Shown here one piece after another: positions 1 to 5,770 of a stretch of DNA of 18,642 nucleotides. A program made the translations under genes and the position numbers. The notes under the pieces are model-generated. The model worked only from the letters and a program-made list of their open reading frames with translations. It was not told the origin of the DNA and made no database searches. Numbering within the stretch: the stretch's first letter is position 1; each line of letters begins with the position of its first letter. Source of the DNA: an uncultured Eubacterium sp. (lineage in GTDB: Bacteria; Bacillota_A; Clostridia; Lachnospirales; Lachnospiraceae); NCBI GenBank assembly GCA_948468465.1, contig CAOKJJ010000093.1, forward strand, positions 1 to 18,642, read 5' to 3'.

Positions 1-37
1 TAGCATGAGTAAAACTATGTGTAGTAACAACATGCTA
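1..37. repeat. Short inverted repeat at window edge
   Basis: TAGCATG at 1-7 is matched by its reverse complement CATGCTA at 31-37, with a 23-nt AT-rich spacer. It lies about 75 bases past the stop codon of the HNH gene on the minus strand. There is no clear U-tract, so I do not call it a terminator. The rest of 1-113 is AT-rich and I see no gene in it. Confidence 0.35.
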
Positions 38-113
38 TAGGGAAATTAAGTTTATTAATGAAAATTTATTTTCCAAAAAACATGCGTAAATTATCTGTTG
101 TTTTAAATTCATA

Positions 114-1025
114 TTACCAGTCTATCCCATAACATGAATTCAGCAGTCCTTTCATTATATCTGACGTCAGTTTCGCCAGTGGCCTTTTCCCGTAAGACAT
201 ACCTTCCAAATAGTTTCCATATACTATCCTGTATAATTCTTCTTCTGATTCAAACAGCTCGCCATACGTTCTATAAAGATAGCTCAGATAATCCGGTTGA
301 AAGACAACTGCTTTCTTTATGCATTCCTGTACTAGATCAGTATGAACCTGGTATACTTCCCGCAGTTTTAACTTTTCTATATTATCCCTGATCACAGTAT
401 CATCCATAATTTCAATCCCAATCTGGTTTTCATCTGCCAAAAATTCAATTCCGCTGATATAAAATTCAAAAGTCAACAGATCATCCGTACTGTATTTTTT
501 ATTATGCGGAGAATATGATATTTTCTCAATACCCTTTACATGATTACATGAATGGCATACAGGCACCAGATTATAAAATGAAACAGCCATGACAGGATAT
601 TCTTTTTTATCAAAAAAATGATCCAGGTCACACATGGTTCTGTTGCTGGCAGAATTAACAAAATTCCTGTTGCAGTATGGGCATACCTTCATATCCAGCT
701 TATTACAGAATTCTCTCCTAATCCCGGAAAATCTCTGTTTATATAAATACTCTATCATGAATTTTTTATCTAGTTCTGGCATTACCATCATTCTATTCCC
801 GCAGTTCTGCACAATTTTCCATAAAGTATCATAATCAGCCTGTATTACTTCTGGAAATGTAAATGGATGGCCGTTTATACTGATATTGTTGAAACACCAT
901 GAATTGATTGATTTAAGACGTAATATGTACTCTTTCTTATTTTGCTGATTACTGACATCCAACAGCTTATGATATAATCCACGAACTGTTTCTTTTTCAT
1001 CTCCTTTAAATTTTATAGGAATCAC
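114..1025 (-). CDS. HNH endonuclease, PtuB-like partner of the upstream ATPase
   Basis: This 303-aa protein carries a zinc-binding HNH nuclease core. C115-P-Y-C118 and C157-H-S-C160 form the two CxxC knuckles, D135-H136-F137 supplies the catalytic H, and N152 and N161 complete the fold. In the Septu family (PtuA ATPase plus PtuB HNH) and in retron-linked ATPase/HNH pairs, such nucleases cut DNA once released or activated by the ATPase; that role is inferred here. The gene starts at a GTG that overlaps the TGA of the upstream ATPase (GTGA at 1022-1025), with GGGAG a few bases before it, so the two were translationally coupled. The HNH frame is intact while the ATPase is broken, so it may be a surviving half of a dead system or may act alone. 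The N-terminal 100 residues and the C-terminal 110 have no motif I recognise. Confidence 0.8.
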   Translation of the reverse strand: MIPIKFKGDEKETVRGLYHKLLDVSNQQNKKEYILRLKSINSWCFNNISINGHPFTFPEVIQADYDTLWKIVQNCGNRMMVMPELDKKFMIEYLYKQRFSGIRREFCNKLDMKVCPYCNRNFVNSASNRTMCDLDHFFDKKEYPVMAVSFYNLVPVCHSCNHVKGIEKISYSPHNKKYSTDDLLTFEFYISGIEFLADENQIGIEIMDDTVIRDNIEKLKLREVYQVHTDLVQECIKKAVVFQPDYLSYLYRTYGELFESEEELYRIVYGNYLEGMSYGKRPLAKLTSDIMKGLLNSCYGIDW

Positions 1026-2138
1026 TCGTCTTCTCCCTTTTTTAATCTTTTGATCTTTTCTTCATAAATTCTTATTTTCAATTCCCGCGTATCCAGGCTT
1101 CTATACCTGCATTTGTACAGCATTTCATACAGCTTATCCCGGATGATCGGTTCACCGATCAAAGAAATCTCCGCTTTTAATTTTTCTGATTCCTTTTCGG
1201 ACAGTTCCGGATAAATTACATGCCCGTTTTGCTCCTGAAGCGGTTTCACTGCATCAATGATCGATCGTATCTTATTTTTGGAAAATTCACCTGTTTGCCC
1301 CCGTTCGCCCAGAAAAAATGCATCATTGAACAGTTTAAATATATTTGCTCCAAACGTGCTGGTATCCTGCATCTTATGATCTATTACACATCTTCCGTTT
1401 TTTCTTGTCAGATAAATAACATTCTTCTGCGGCATGTCCGATAATACAATAGGGCTGAGTTTTGCGGCATTCCTGTATTATATCCTGATACTCATAAAAT
1501 TCACCAAATTTTATCTTTTTGCGTCTGCCATCATAAAACATATGTTTTAAAACATCTAAAGAATTCATATTAAGCTGTACTTTATCAATACTTTTATCCG
1601 CAATAATGCCGTTCCATGCAGGATGCATGCCGTTTGTAAGACAAATCACGCTTATATTTCTGAACCCTTTATTATTTCTGGCCATTTCTTCCAGTTTTTC
1701 AGATCCTTCAAACAAGTAAATATCTCTGATACCAGTAAAATTGTTAAATTTGTATATATTACGATAACATATTAACTCACCATTTTCTATGTATACAGCA
1801 ATGTACATGTTGTTTACATATTCTTCATTATAATCTACATAATCCACATATTCCGGCCCATACTTAATCTTTCTGACTCTCAGATAATCCATAGCCAGTT
1901 TATTAAGCAGCGTTGTCTTTCCTGATCCATTTTCTCCAACAATGGCTGTTATATTTGTTATGCAGGAACTGCTGTCAAAAAAATTCTCTGGCAAAATATT
2001 TTCGCATTCCTTCTGCCTCAGTTCATGCCTTTCATTACGAAGTGATACATAAAAATTATAATTAGGAGAAAAATTGAATCCCTCATTCCTGATAAAATCA
2101 TTTGCAGAACCACTTATATATAAAAATATCAATTCCAT
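1022..2138 (-). pseudogene. AAA/SMC-type ATPase (PtuA-like), internal deletion plus frameshift
   Basis: The N-terminal frame (2138 to 1374, 254 codons) begins with ATG after a GAGG site. It has a Walker A motif GENGSGKT at residues 68-75, typical of OLD/PtuA-like ATPases. From about 1465 the matching protein continues in another frame, giving SPIVLSDMPQKNVIYL, which is the usual segment after the Walker B/H-loop (THSP...SD.P..NVI.L). It then runs through a C-terminal region (TFGANIFKLFND, GEFSKNKI) to the TGA at 1022. Between the two halves the ABC signature, Walker B and switch His are absent, so a few hundred codons seem to have been deleted near 1455-1470 with loss of frame. Intact relatives are usually 500-650 aa; here the pieces total about 390. 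A working ATPase is not expected. The downstream HNH gene still overlaps its stop. Confidence 0.75.
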
Positions 2139-2345
2139 CTAAATGCCTCACAGTATAATTTTTCTTTTCATAATACCACATCCGTCTTCTTTTGACCATG
2201 TTAATACAGATCCATATACATAAATTATAATGGAACTTTTATGATAAAATCCTTTTCTTCAATTCAATATCTGACATGCATAACTATGTACATACCTAAT
2301 ATAGCTGATATAGTATATTTTATCCAAAGTACTATCCTCTGCATA

Positions 2346-2381
2346 GAAAAAGACATTCACTTCCACCAGCAAATGCCTTTT
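2346..2381 (-). terminator. Probable Rho-independent terminator of the PIN/antitoxin pair
   Basis: On the minus strand AAAGGCATT (complement of 2372-2381) pairs with AATGTCTTT (complement of 2347-2357), with one G-U pair and a 14-nt loop, followed by a run of U. It lies about 100 bases past the stop of the small antitoxin-like gene. The stem is modest in GC. The remainder of the 2139-2479 interval is AT-rich; I see no gene there, only the likely promoter and GAGG leader of the ATPase gene around 2140-2260. Confidence 0.5.
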
Positions 2382-2479
2382 CCCTGATCATTTTTTATAC
2401 CTTATCTGTATCGTGCGGAGCACTTTTGATGCGGGATGCCCTTTGGGTATACTATATCCCGTACGATAATTTTTACATT

Positions 2480-2665
2480 TTAAATCTTTGCAGCTTTCCG
2501 TTTCCTCATGATTTCAAGCAGTTCCGCCGCCCCGGCCTTCGTATCTGCCACAATCTCCGCAGGCGTCATACCCTCATATCTTACTGCATTGTATTCCCGT
2601 ATCTTCCTGATATCATCCAGATCAAAGCGTTCACTGATCTCCGGCTCTTTTATCACAGCTTCCAT
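2480..2665 (-). CDS. Small antitoxin-like protein downstream of a PIN toxin
   Basis: This is a 61-aa acidic/basic helical protein lying directly after the PIN-domain gene. The best start is ATG at 2665, preceded by GAGGAGGAG at about 5-nt spacing. A GTG at 2671 overlapping the PIN stop as GTGA is the alternative and would add two residues. The middle (DLDDIRKIREYNAVRYEGM) followed by MTPAEIVADTKAGA looks like the short partner that often accompanies PIN toxins in Firmicutes, here in the reversed toxin-then-antitoxin order. I recognise no named DNA-binding fold. Its frame is intact although the toxin frame is broken. The antitoxin role rests on position and size only. Confidence 0.55.
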   Translation of the reverse strand: MEAVIKEPEISERFDLDDIRKIREYNAVRYEGMTPAEIVADTKAGAAELLEIMRKRKAAKI

Positions 2666-2667
2666 AG

Positions 2668-3149
2668 TCACTCCTCCTCTTCTAGTAAAGCTGACAGCGG
2701 ATAGATCATCAGGTCTTTATACCCCTCATATGTCGTAACAGCTTTTACTCCCTGGATTGTTTTTACATTTACGATGTGCTTAAAGTTCCATGAGACGATC
2801 ATATCACATCCCGCAAGAACTGCCGCCGCAATATGCCTGCAGTCATCATAGCTTTTTCTTTTCAAAACTCCAAAGTCAATGAATTTTTCCGCAAGGCTTA
2901 CCGTATTTTCGTTTGTTTCAATTATATTATATTCTATTCTATCTGGTCCAGATAATCCAATAAAATTTCCCGTTTTTGCCTGCTGCATTTATTAATTTCA
3001 TACACTGCAACATCAGAAATGTATACCTCATACCGTCCTTTTTTAAAAAGTTCCCATACATCCTGCGTTTCTTTCATCCTTTCAGGTGCTTCTTGCTGGT
3101 CAAGATAGCTGATTGCCGATGTATCTAAATACACCTTTACTGTATTCAT
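2668..3149 (-). pseudogene. PIN-domain toxin, frameshifted by a 5-bp duplication
   Basis: The 5' part (3149 to 2934) starts at ATG after AAGGAG and encodes VYLDTSAISYLD, the first PIN acidic residue, then SDVAVYEINK with the second. It stops at LLDYLDQIE. The rest follows in another frame: EYNIIETNENTVSL, then SYDDCRHIAAAV with the third acidic site and MIVSWNFKHIVN. Removing one copy of a tandem ATTCT at 2931-2940 joins the two exactly (QIEYNII) and gives a 158-residue protein, the normal PIN size. PIN proteins of this kind are Mg2+-dependent RNases, usually toxins. As read here the enzyme lacks its last acidic residues and should be inactive. The start overlaps the stop of a relic recombinase frame (ATGA at 3146-3149), and the stop overlaps the region of the antitoxin start. 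Confidence 0.8.
2931..2940. repeat. 5-bp tandem duplication disrupting the PIN gene
   Basis: ATTCT occurs twice in direct tandem (2931-2935 and 2936-2940). Removing one copy restores a continuous PIN reading frame; with both copies the frame hits TAG immediately. This fits slipped-strand duplication. Confidence 0.8.
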
Positions 3150-3365
3150 ACGCCATTCTCCTTAAAATTCCACTCGATCTCTACCCGTTTATCCTTATAA
3201 ACATAGATCTTATTGCTGAATTTTGTCGATAATATCCGATAGAACTATTACGTTAGTATAATAAGTTTTTTAATATTCTCGCTTAAAAACAAAAAATATA
3301 GATCAGTCTGAGTTAATTGCTGATCCATGCGTTTCAAATTATCGCTCATCAGGGTCAGGATGGAT
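3146..3365 (-). pseudogene. C-terminal relic of a probable serine recombinase
   Basis: One minus-strand frame reads MSDNLKRMDQQLTQTDLYF, then SENIKKLIILT, two stops (TAA 3248-3250, TAG 3245-3247), then ILSTKFSNKIYVYKDKRVEI and EWNFKENGV before TGA at 3146. The ending KIYVYKDKRVEIEW resembles the C-terminal tail of large serine recombinases (resolvase/TnpX type) of Clostridia, where a helical stretch is followed by a short beta tail. No catalytic domain is present and two in-frame stops break it, so it is a remnant of a mobile element. Its TGA overlaps the PIN start codon as ATGA, suggesting the PIN pair once lay directly behind it. The family assignment is from memory of tail sequences and is moderate. 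Confidence 0.4.
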
Positions 3366-3415
3366 GCAGATGTGCTCCTGGAAGTAAAAAAACTCAAAGA
3401 CAAAGAGATCCGTTA

Positions 3416-3469
3416 TCTAAAAAACAGCCCGAAAAACATCCGTTATGCGTCAGAATGTTTCCGGGCTGT
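3416..3469 (-). terminator. Strong Rho-independent terminator of the small-gene cluster
   Basis: ACAGCCCG followed by AAAAACAT (3424-3439) pairs with ATGTTTCCGGGCTGT (3455-3469), a near-perfect stem of about 15 bp. On the minus strand it is followed by six U (3419-3424 and onward). The 5' arm overlaps the last codons of the 44-aa Cys-rich reading frame, a common arrangement at the end of an operon. Confidence 0.8.
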
Positions 3470-3584
3470 CTTCATCAATATATGTCATGATATCCTGTAC
3501 ATTGCATTTTATGCTCCTGCACGGGTCATTCACCTGGCAGGTACAAACAGCCGTTTTCGGCACACATATAAAAACGGCATCCAT
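3450..3584 (-). CDS. Putative 44-aa Cys-rich peptide
   Basis: This short frame runs from ATG at 3584 to TGA at 3450, with an internal GTG at 3563 as the alternative start (37 aa). The peptide holds five closely spaced Cys: C7, then TAVCTCQVNDPC, then SIKC, followed by an acidic tail NVQDIMTYIDEDSPETF. The codons look like real coding sequence and a strong terminator begins inside its 3' end, which supports it as the last gene of a small transcription unit. The ribosome binding site (GGGGGA about 12 nt upstream) is weak. A small hairpin covers the ATG. I do not recognise the family. The Cys pattern would suit metal binding, a disulphide-rich peptide or a peptide-natural-product precursor, but no modifying enzyme is seen nearby. 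Confidence 0.4.
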   Translation of the reverse strand: MDAVFICVPKTAVCTCQVNDPCRSIKCNVQDIMTYIDEDSPETF

Positions 3585-3593
3585 AAAGATGCC
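3570..3593 (-). terminator. Small hairpin with U-rich tail after the 78-aa gene
   Basis: GGCATC (3576-3581) and GATGCC (3588-3593) form a 6-bp stem with a 6-nt loop, followed on the minus strand by GTTTTTAT. It could be a weak intrinsic terminator after the 78-aa gene. It also covers the ATG of the next small frame, so a translation-masking role is equally possible. Confidence 0.4.
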
Positions 3594-3625
3594 ATTTCCC
3601 CCGCTGTTATTTTAGATATACTTCT

Positions 3626-3862
3626 TTAGCAGAATCCGCAGCTCCCTTTGCTATATACAGGGCCGTCCTCTCCAGACACATACCGTACCTGAAATTCCAT
3701 ATTGATATCCCGGATCTCTTTTTTTCCATCAATATATTCCTGGTACATCTCCGCCAGTCCCGGCATACACCCGTCACAGGATGCTGAAATATTTCCAAGT
3801 GCATCTGATACGATCTGTTCCCGTTCTTTCTTTGTTGTTTCCCTGATCAAATATCCTGGCAT
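3626..3862 (-). CDS. 78-aa small soluble protein of unknown function
   Basis: The start is ATG at 3862, preceded by GGGAGG at 8 nt, one of the best ribosome binding sites in the window. The protein begins MPGYLIRETTKKEREQIV, has a compact helical middle with LAEMYQEYIDGKKEIRDIN, and ends in a Gly/Cys-rich tail, GSCGFC. The pattern of a short N-terminal helix followed by YxxYIDGK loosely recalls VbhA-type antitoxins of Fic proteins, but no Fic gene is next to it, so I leave the function open. Two Cys (SCDGC) in the middle and two at the end could bind metal. It appears to be in a small operon with short frames upstream (3890-3964) and downstream (3450-3584), all on the minus strand. Confidence 0.7.
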   Translation of the reverse strand: MPGYLIRETTKKEREQIVSDALGNISASCDGCMPGLAEMYQEYIDGKKEIRDINMEFQVRYVSGEDGPVYSKGSCGFC

Positions 3863-3889
3863 CTGTCTGCCCTCCCGTTCTTATTTTTA

Positions 3890-3964
3890 TTATTTGTACA
3901 TTTTGACGTCAGCTCCAGCATCTTCAATTCCTACAGACATCTTATTTTTTATATATTCTACCAT
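3890..3964 (-). CDS. Possible 24-36 aa peptide upstream of the 78-aa gene
   Basis: An open frame ends at TAA 3890-3892, 27 nt before the next start. From ATG at 3964 it gives 24 residues, ending GIEDAGADVKMYK. The frame stays open to a CTG at 4000 (LTVFKDGIVIQGM), which sits just after AAAGG and would give 36 residues. The sequence looks protein-like and is spaced as an operon partner. It may instead be the tail of a decayed gene, because stops lie immediately upstream. No family is recognised. Confidence 0.3.
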   Translation of the reverse strand: MVEYIKNKMSVGIEDAGADVKMYK

Positions 3965-4115
3965 ACCCTGTATGACTATTCCATCTTTAAAAACTGTCAG
4001 CCTTTATTTTTATGCAAAAAAGGTATCACGTCTTCCATCACCTGATGGGACTCGGAAAATTAAAAAACCTGCCTGTCCACCGAAACCGTGCAGATACAGT
4101 ATGATCGCCTTACTC
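3965..4115. other. Intergenic stretch without a convincing gene
   Basis: Between the small-gene cluster and the sortase terminator I find only short frames broken by stops on both strands. The promoter of the minus-strand small-gene cluster should lie here, but I see no strong -35/-10 pair. Confidence 0.5.
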
Positions 4116-4156
4116 AAAAAAAGAGAACAGCCAAACAGCCGCTGTTCTCTTTTTCC
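4116..4156. terminator. Strong bidirectional terminator after the sortase operon
   Basis: AAAAAGAGAACAGC (4118-4131) and GCTGTTCTCTTTTT (4141-4154) form a perfect 14-bp stem with a 9-nt loop. A U-run follows on either strand. It lies about 80 bases past the sortase stop and marks the end of the minus-strand surface operon. Confidence 0.85.
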
Positions 4157-4235
4157 AATTCCTTTTTTTGTTTCTAATGGCTGATTTATCAGGCACGCTC
4201 AAATTCTGCCGTTTTCCTTCTATCAGAATACACGC

Positions 4236-5648
4236 TCATTCAAGCGCACAAGATTTCCTCGCCACAACTACCAGCCTGCCGTTTTCCTGTGAATATTCAC
4301 AGGTGGAAAGCATCAGGATTTGATCCCCGTATTGTAAATCAGTACCTGTTTCAAATATCCGGTTTTTCTCTACAAAATCCTGGCATTCCTGAAATTCCTC
4401 TTTCGTCTGATACTGAAAAAACCGGTAATAGCGAAACCCCGGTTCATTTTCGTTCAGTATCCTCGTTTTCAGGACTGCCACTACCTCATAAATACCAGTT
4501 TCATAGACCGTATCAAAATGGATTTTCCTGTGTTCCCGGAAAAATTCCTCATCCAAATACATTTTCAATGCGCCGAACATATGGCCGTTTTTCATATTGT
4601 GGCCATAGACAACCGTGTTGCCGTCCGGCGGATAAATGCTGTTTTTTTCATCTACAAACAATGCCCCCTCCGCTGATTCCATGCCGGAAAAATCATGATC
4701 CAGGTAAAAATTCCTGTCCCCTTCTGCACGCATCACCGGAAAATCGATCTGTGTCCCTGGAATCTGCAGCCATCCGTAAAGTTTCGGGTATTCTTTTGAC
4801 ATTTTCTTATACTGCGGCAGTTTTTCCGGTCTGGATCTTCTCCTATCCTCAGGCTGCATTTTTATCTTTTTTACAGCCGGAGATGTATCCTTTTGCTGCT
4901 TTTTTACATCCGTTGCTGTACCTGTTTCCAGATTTTTTACCAGCGGGACTTCTGCATTCCCGGACGCAGATACTTTCATCTGATGCAGGCTCCACTGATC
5001 CATGTTCCTCCCGATCTGCCCATGCAGCCATACACACATAAAGCAGGCGGACATGCAGGCAAAAGACATGACAACTGCTTTCCTGAAACGCTCCGTGAAA
5101 AAAATCTCTTTTTTCTTTTCCGGTTCTGTACTCTGCCCGCCAGTGCTTTCCATCAGCCATCCAGCAATTTTCTCCAGTTCCTTTTTTTCATCCAGACAGG
5201 TTGCCGGAAGATCATTTTTTGCCGGAACCTTTCTGCTGTACGGCTTTTTTTCCGCAGGCATATCTATACCCAGTTTTTCTTTTAGATCCAGGATAAACGC
5301 CGCACCCAGTTCTGTCTTAAAATATGTTTTCTGCTGCGTTTCCAGTTTCGGCAGTGCCGTAAGCCATCCCCGCTCATCCAGATCGCAGTGTATGAGCTTT
5401 AACAGGCACTCTGTATCTTTCATAAGCTGCGGCCATATTTTTGCTGCCTGCCCTGTTTCCTGTACTGAAATCCATTCCAGTTTTTTAAGAAAAACACTGC
5501 CCAGCCTTCCCGGCAGTATTCCTAGCTGTTTTTTTTGCAGCTTCCTACAGTAAAAGCGCATTTGCTCGCTGTTCATGCGCCAGACTGCGGCAATTATTTT
5601 TTTCATGTTTAAAAGTGTTTTTTCTTCTTCCGTCCACCTGACAGTCAT
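4236..5648 (-). CDS. Class B sortase with long cytoplasmic N-terminal extension
   Basis: This 470-aa membrane-bound transpeptidase should cleave a C-terminal sorting signal and attach the protein to peptidoglycan. The catalytic core covers about residues 285-470. It has YGWLQIPGTQIDFPV, H350 in VVYGHNM, C450 in LSTCEYS and R464 in VVVARK, the complete His-Cys-Arg set with the class B spacing and the class B insertion before the Cys. A single membrane segment lies at about 191-210 after RFRK, giving N-inside topology. Class B sortases are usually 200-300 aa with the anchor at the very N-terminus. Here about 190 residues precede the anchor and would lie in the cytoplasm; they are helical and match no domain I know. 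The start is ATG at 5648 with AAAGAGGG upstream. It is the last gene of the operon, 122 nt after the BspA-like gene, and the cohesin protein at 8966-9853 is its obvious substrate. Confidence 0.9.
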   Translation of the reverse strand: MTVRWTEEEKTLLNMKKIIAAVWRMNSEQMRFYCRKLQKKQLGILPGRLGSVFLKKLEWISVQETGQAAKIWPQLMKDTECLLKLIHCDLDERGWLTALPKLETQQKTYFKTELGAAFILDLKEKLGIDMPAEKKPYSRKVPAKNDLPATCLDEKKELEKIAGWLMESTGGQSTEPEKKKEIFFTERFRKAVVMSFACMSACFMCVWLHGQIGRNMDQWSLHQMKVSASGNAEVPLVKNLETGTATDVKKQQKDTSPAVKKIKMQPEDRRRSRPEKLPQYKKMSKEYPKLYGWLQIPGTQIDFPVMRAEGDRNFYLDHDFSGMESAEGALFVDEKNSIYPPDGNTVVYGHNMKNGHMFGALKMYLDEEFFREHRKIHFDTVYETGIYEVVAVLKTRILNENEPGFRYYRFFQYQTKEEFQECQDFVEKNRIFETGTDLQYGDQILMLSTCEYSQENGRLVVVARKSCALE

Positions 5649-5770
5649 GCCGCACCCTCTTTCCCATTCTTTTCAAAATACTGCCGGTATTTCTTTTTAT
5701 ACACCTTGTGCCGTGTTTATATTTCTGACTATCACAGATCTGCCTTTTTCTTATTCCATACTGCTCACTT

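Noticed and set aside
3327..3629. 100-codon plus-strand frame
   Set aside because: It runs through the strong minus-strand terminator, the hairpin at 3576-3593 and the recombinase relic; no ribosome binding site and no recognisable protein pattern.
3626..3862. VbhA/FicA antitoxin call for the 78-aa protein
   Set aside because: Only a loose resemblance (YxxYIDGK), no Fic toxin adjacent, and the Cys-rich tail is not typical; left as unknown.
3702..4184. 160-codon plus-strand frame
   Set aside because: It is antisense to the 78-aa gene, which has a strong ribosome binding site, and it crosses the bidirectional terminator at 4116-4156.
4289..5553. Several long plus-strand frames opposite the sortase
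   Set aside because: Antisense shadows of a gene with a full catalytic triad; their translations are Ser/Phe/Cys-rich low-complexity of the kind produced by the opposite strand.
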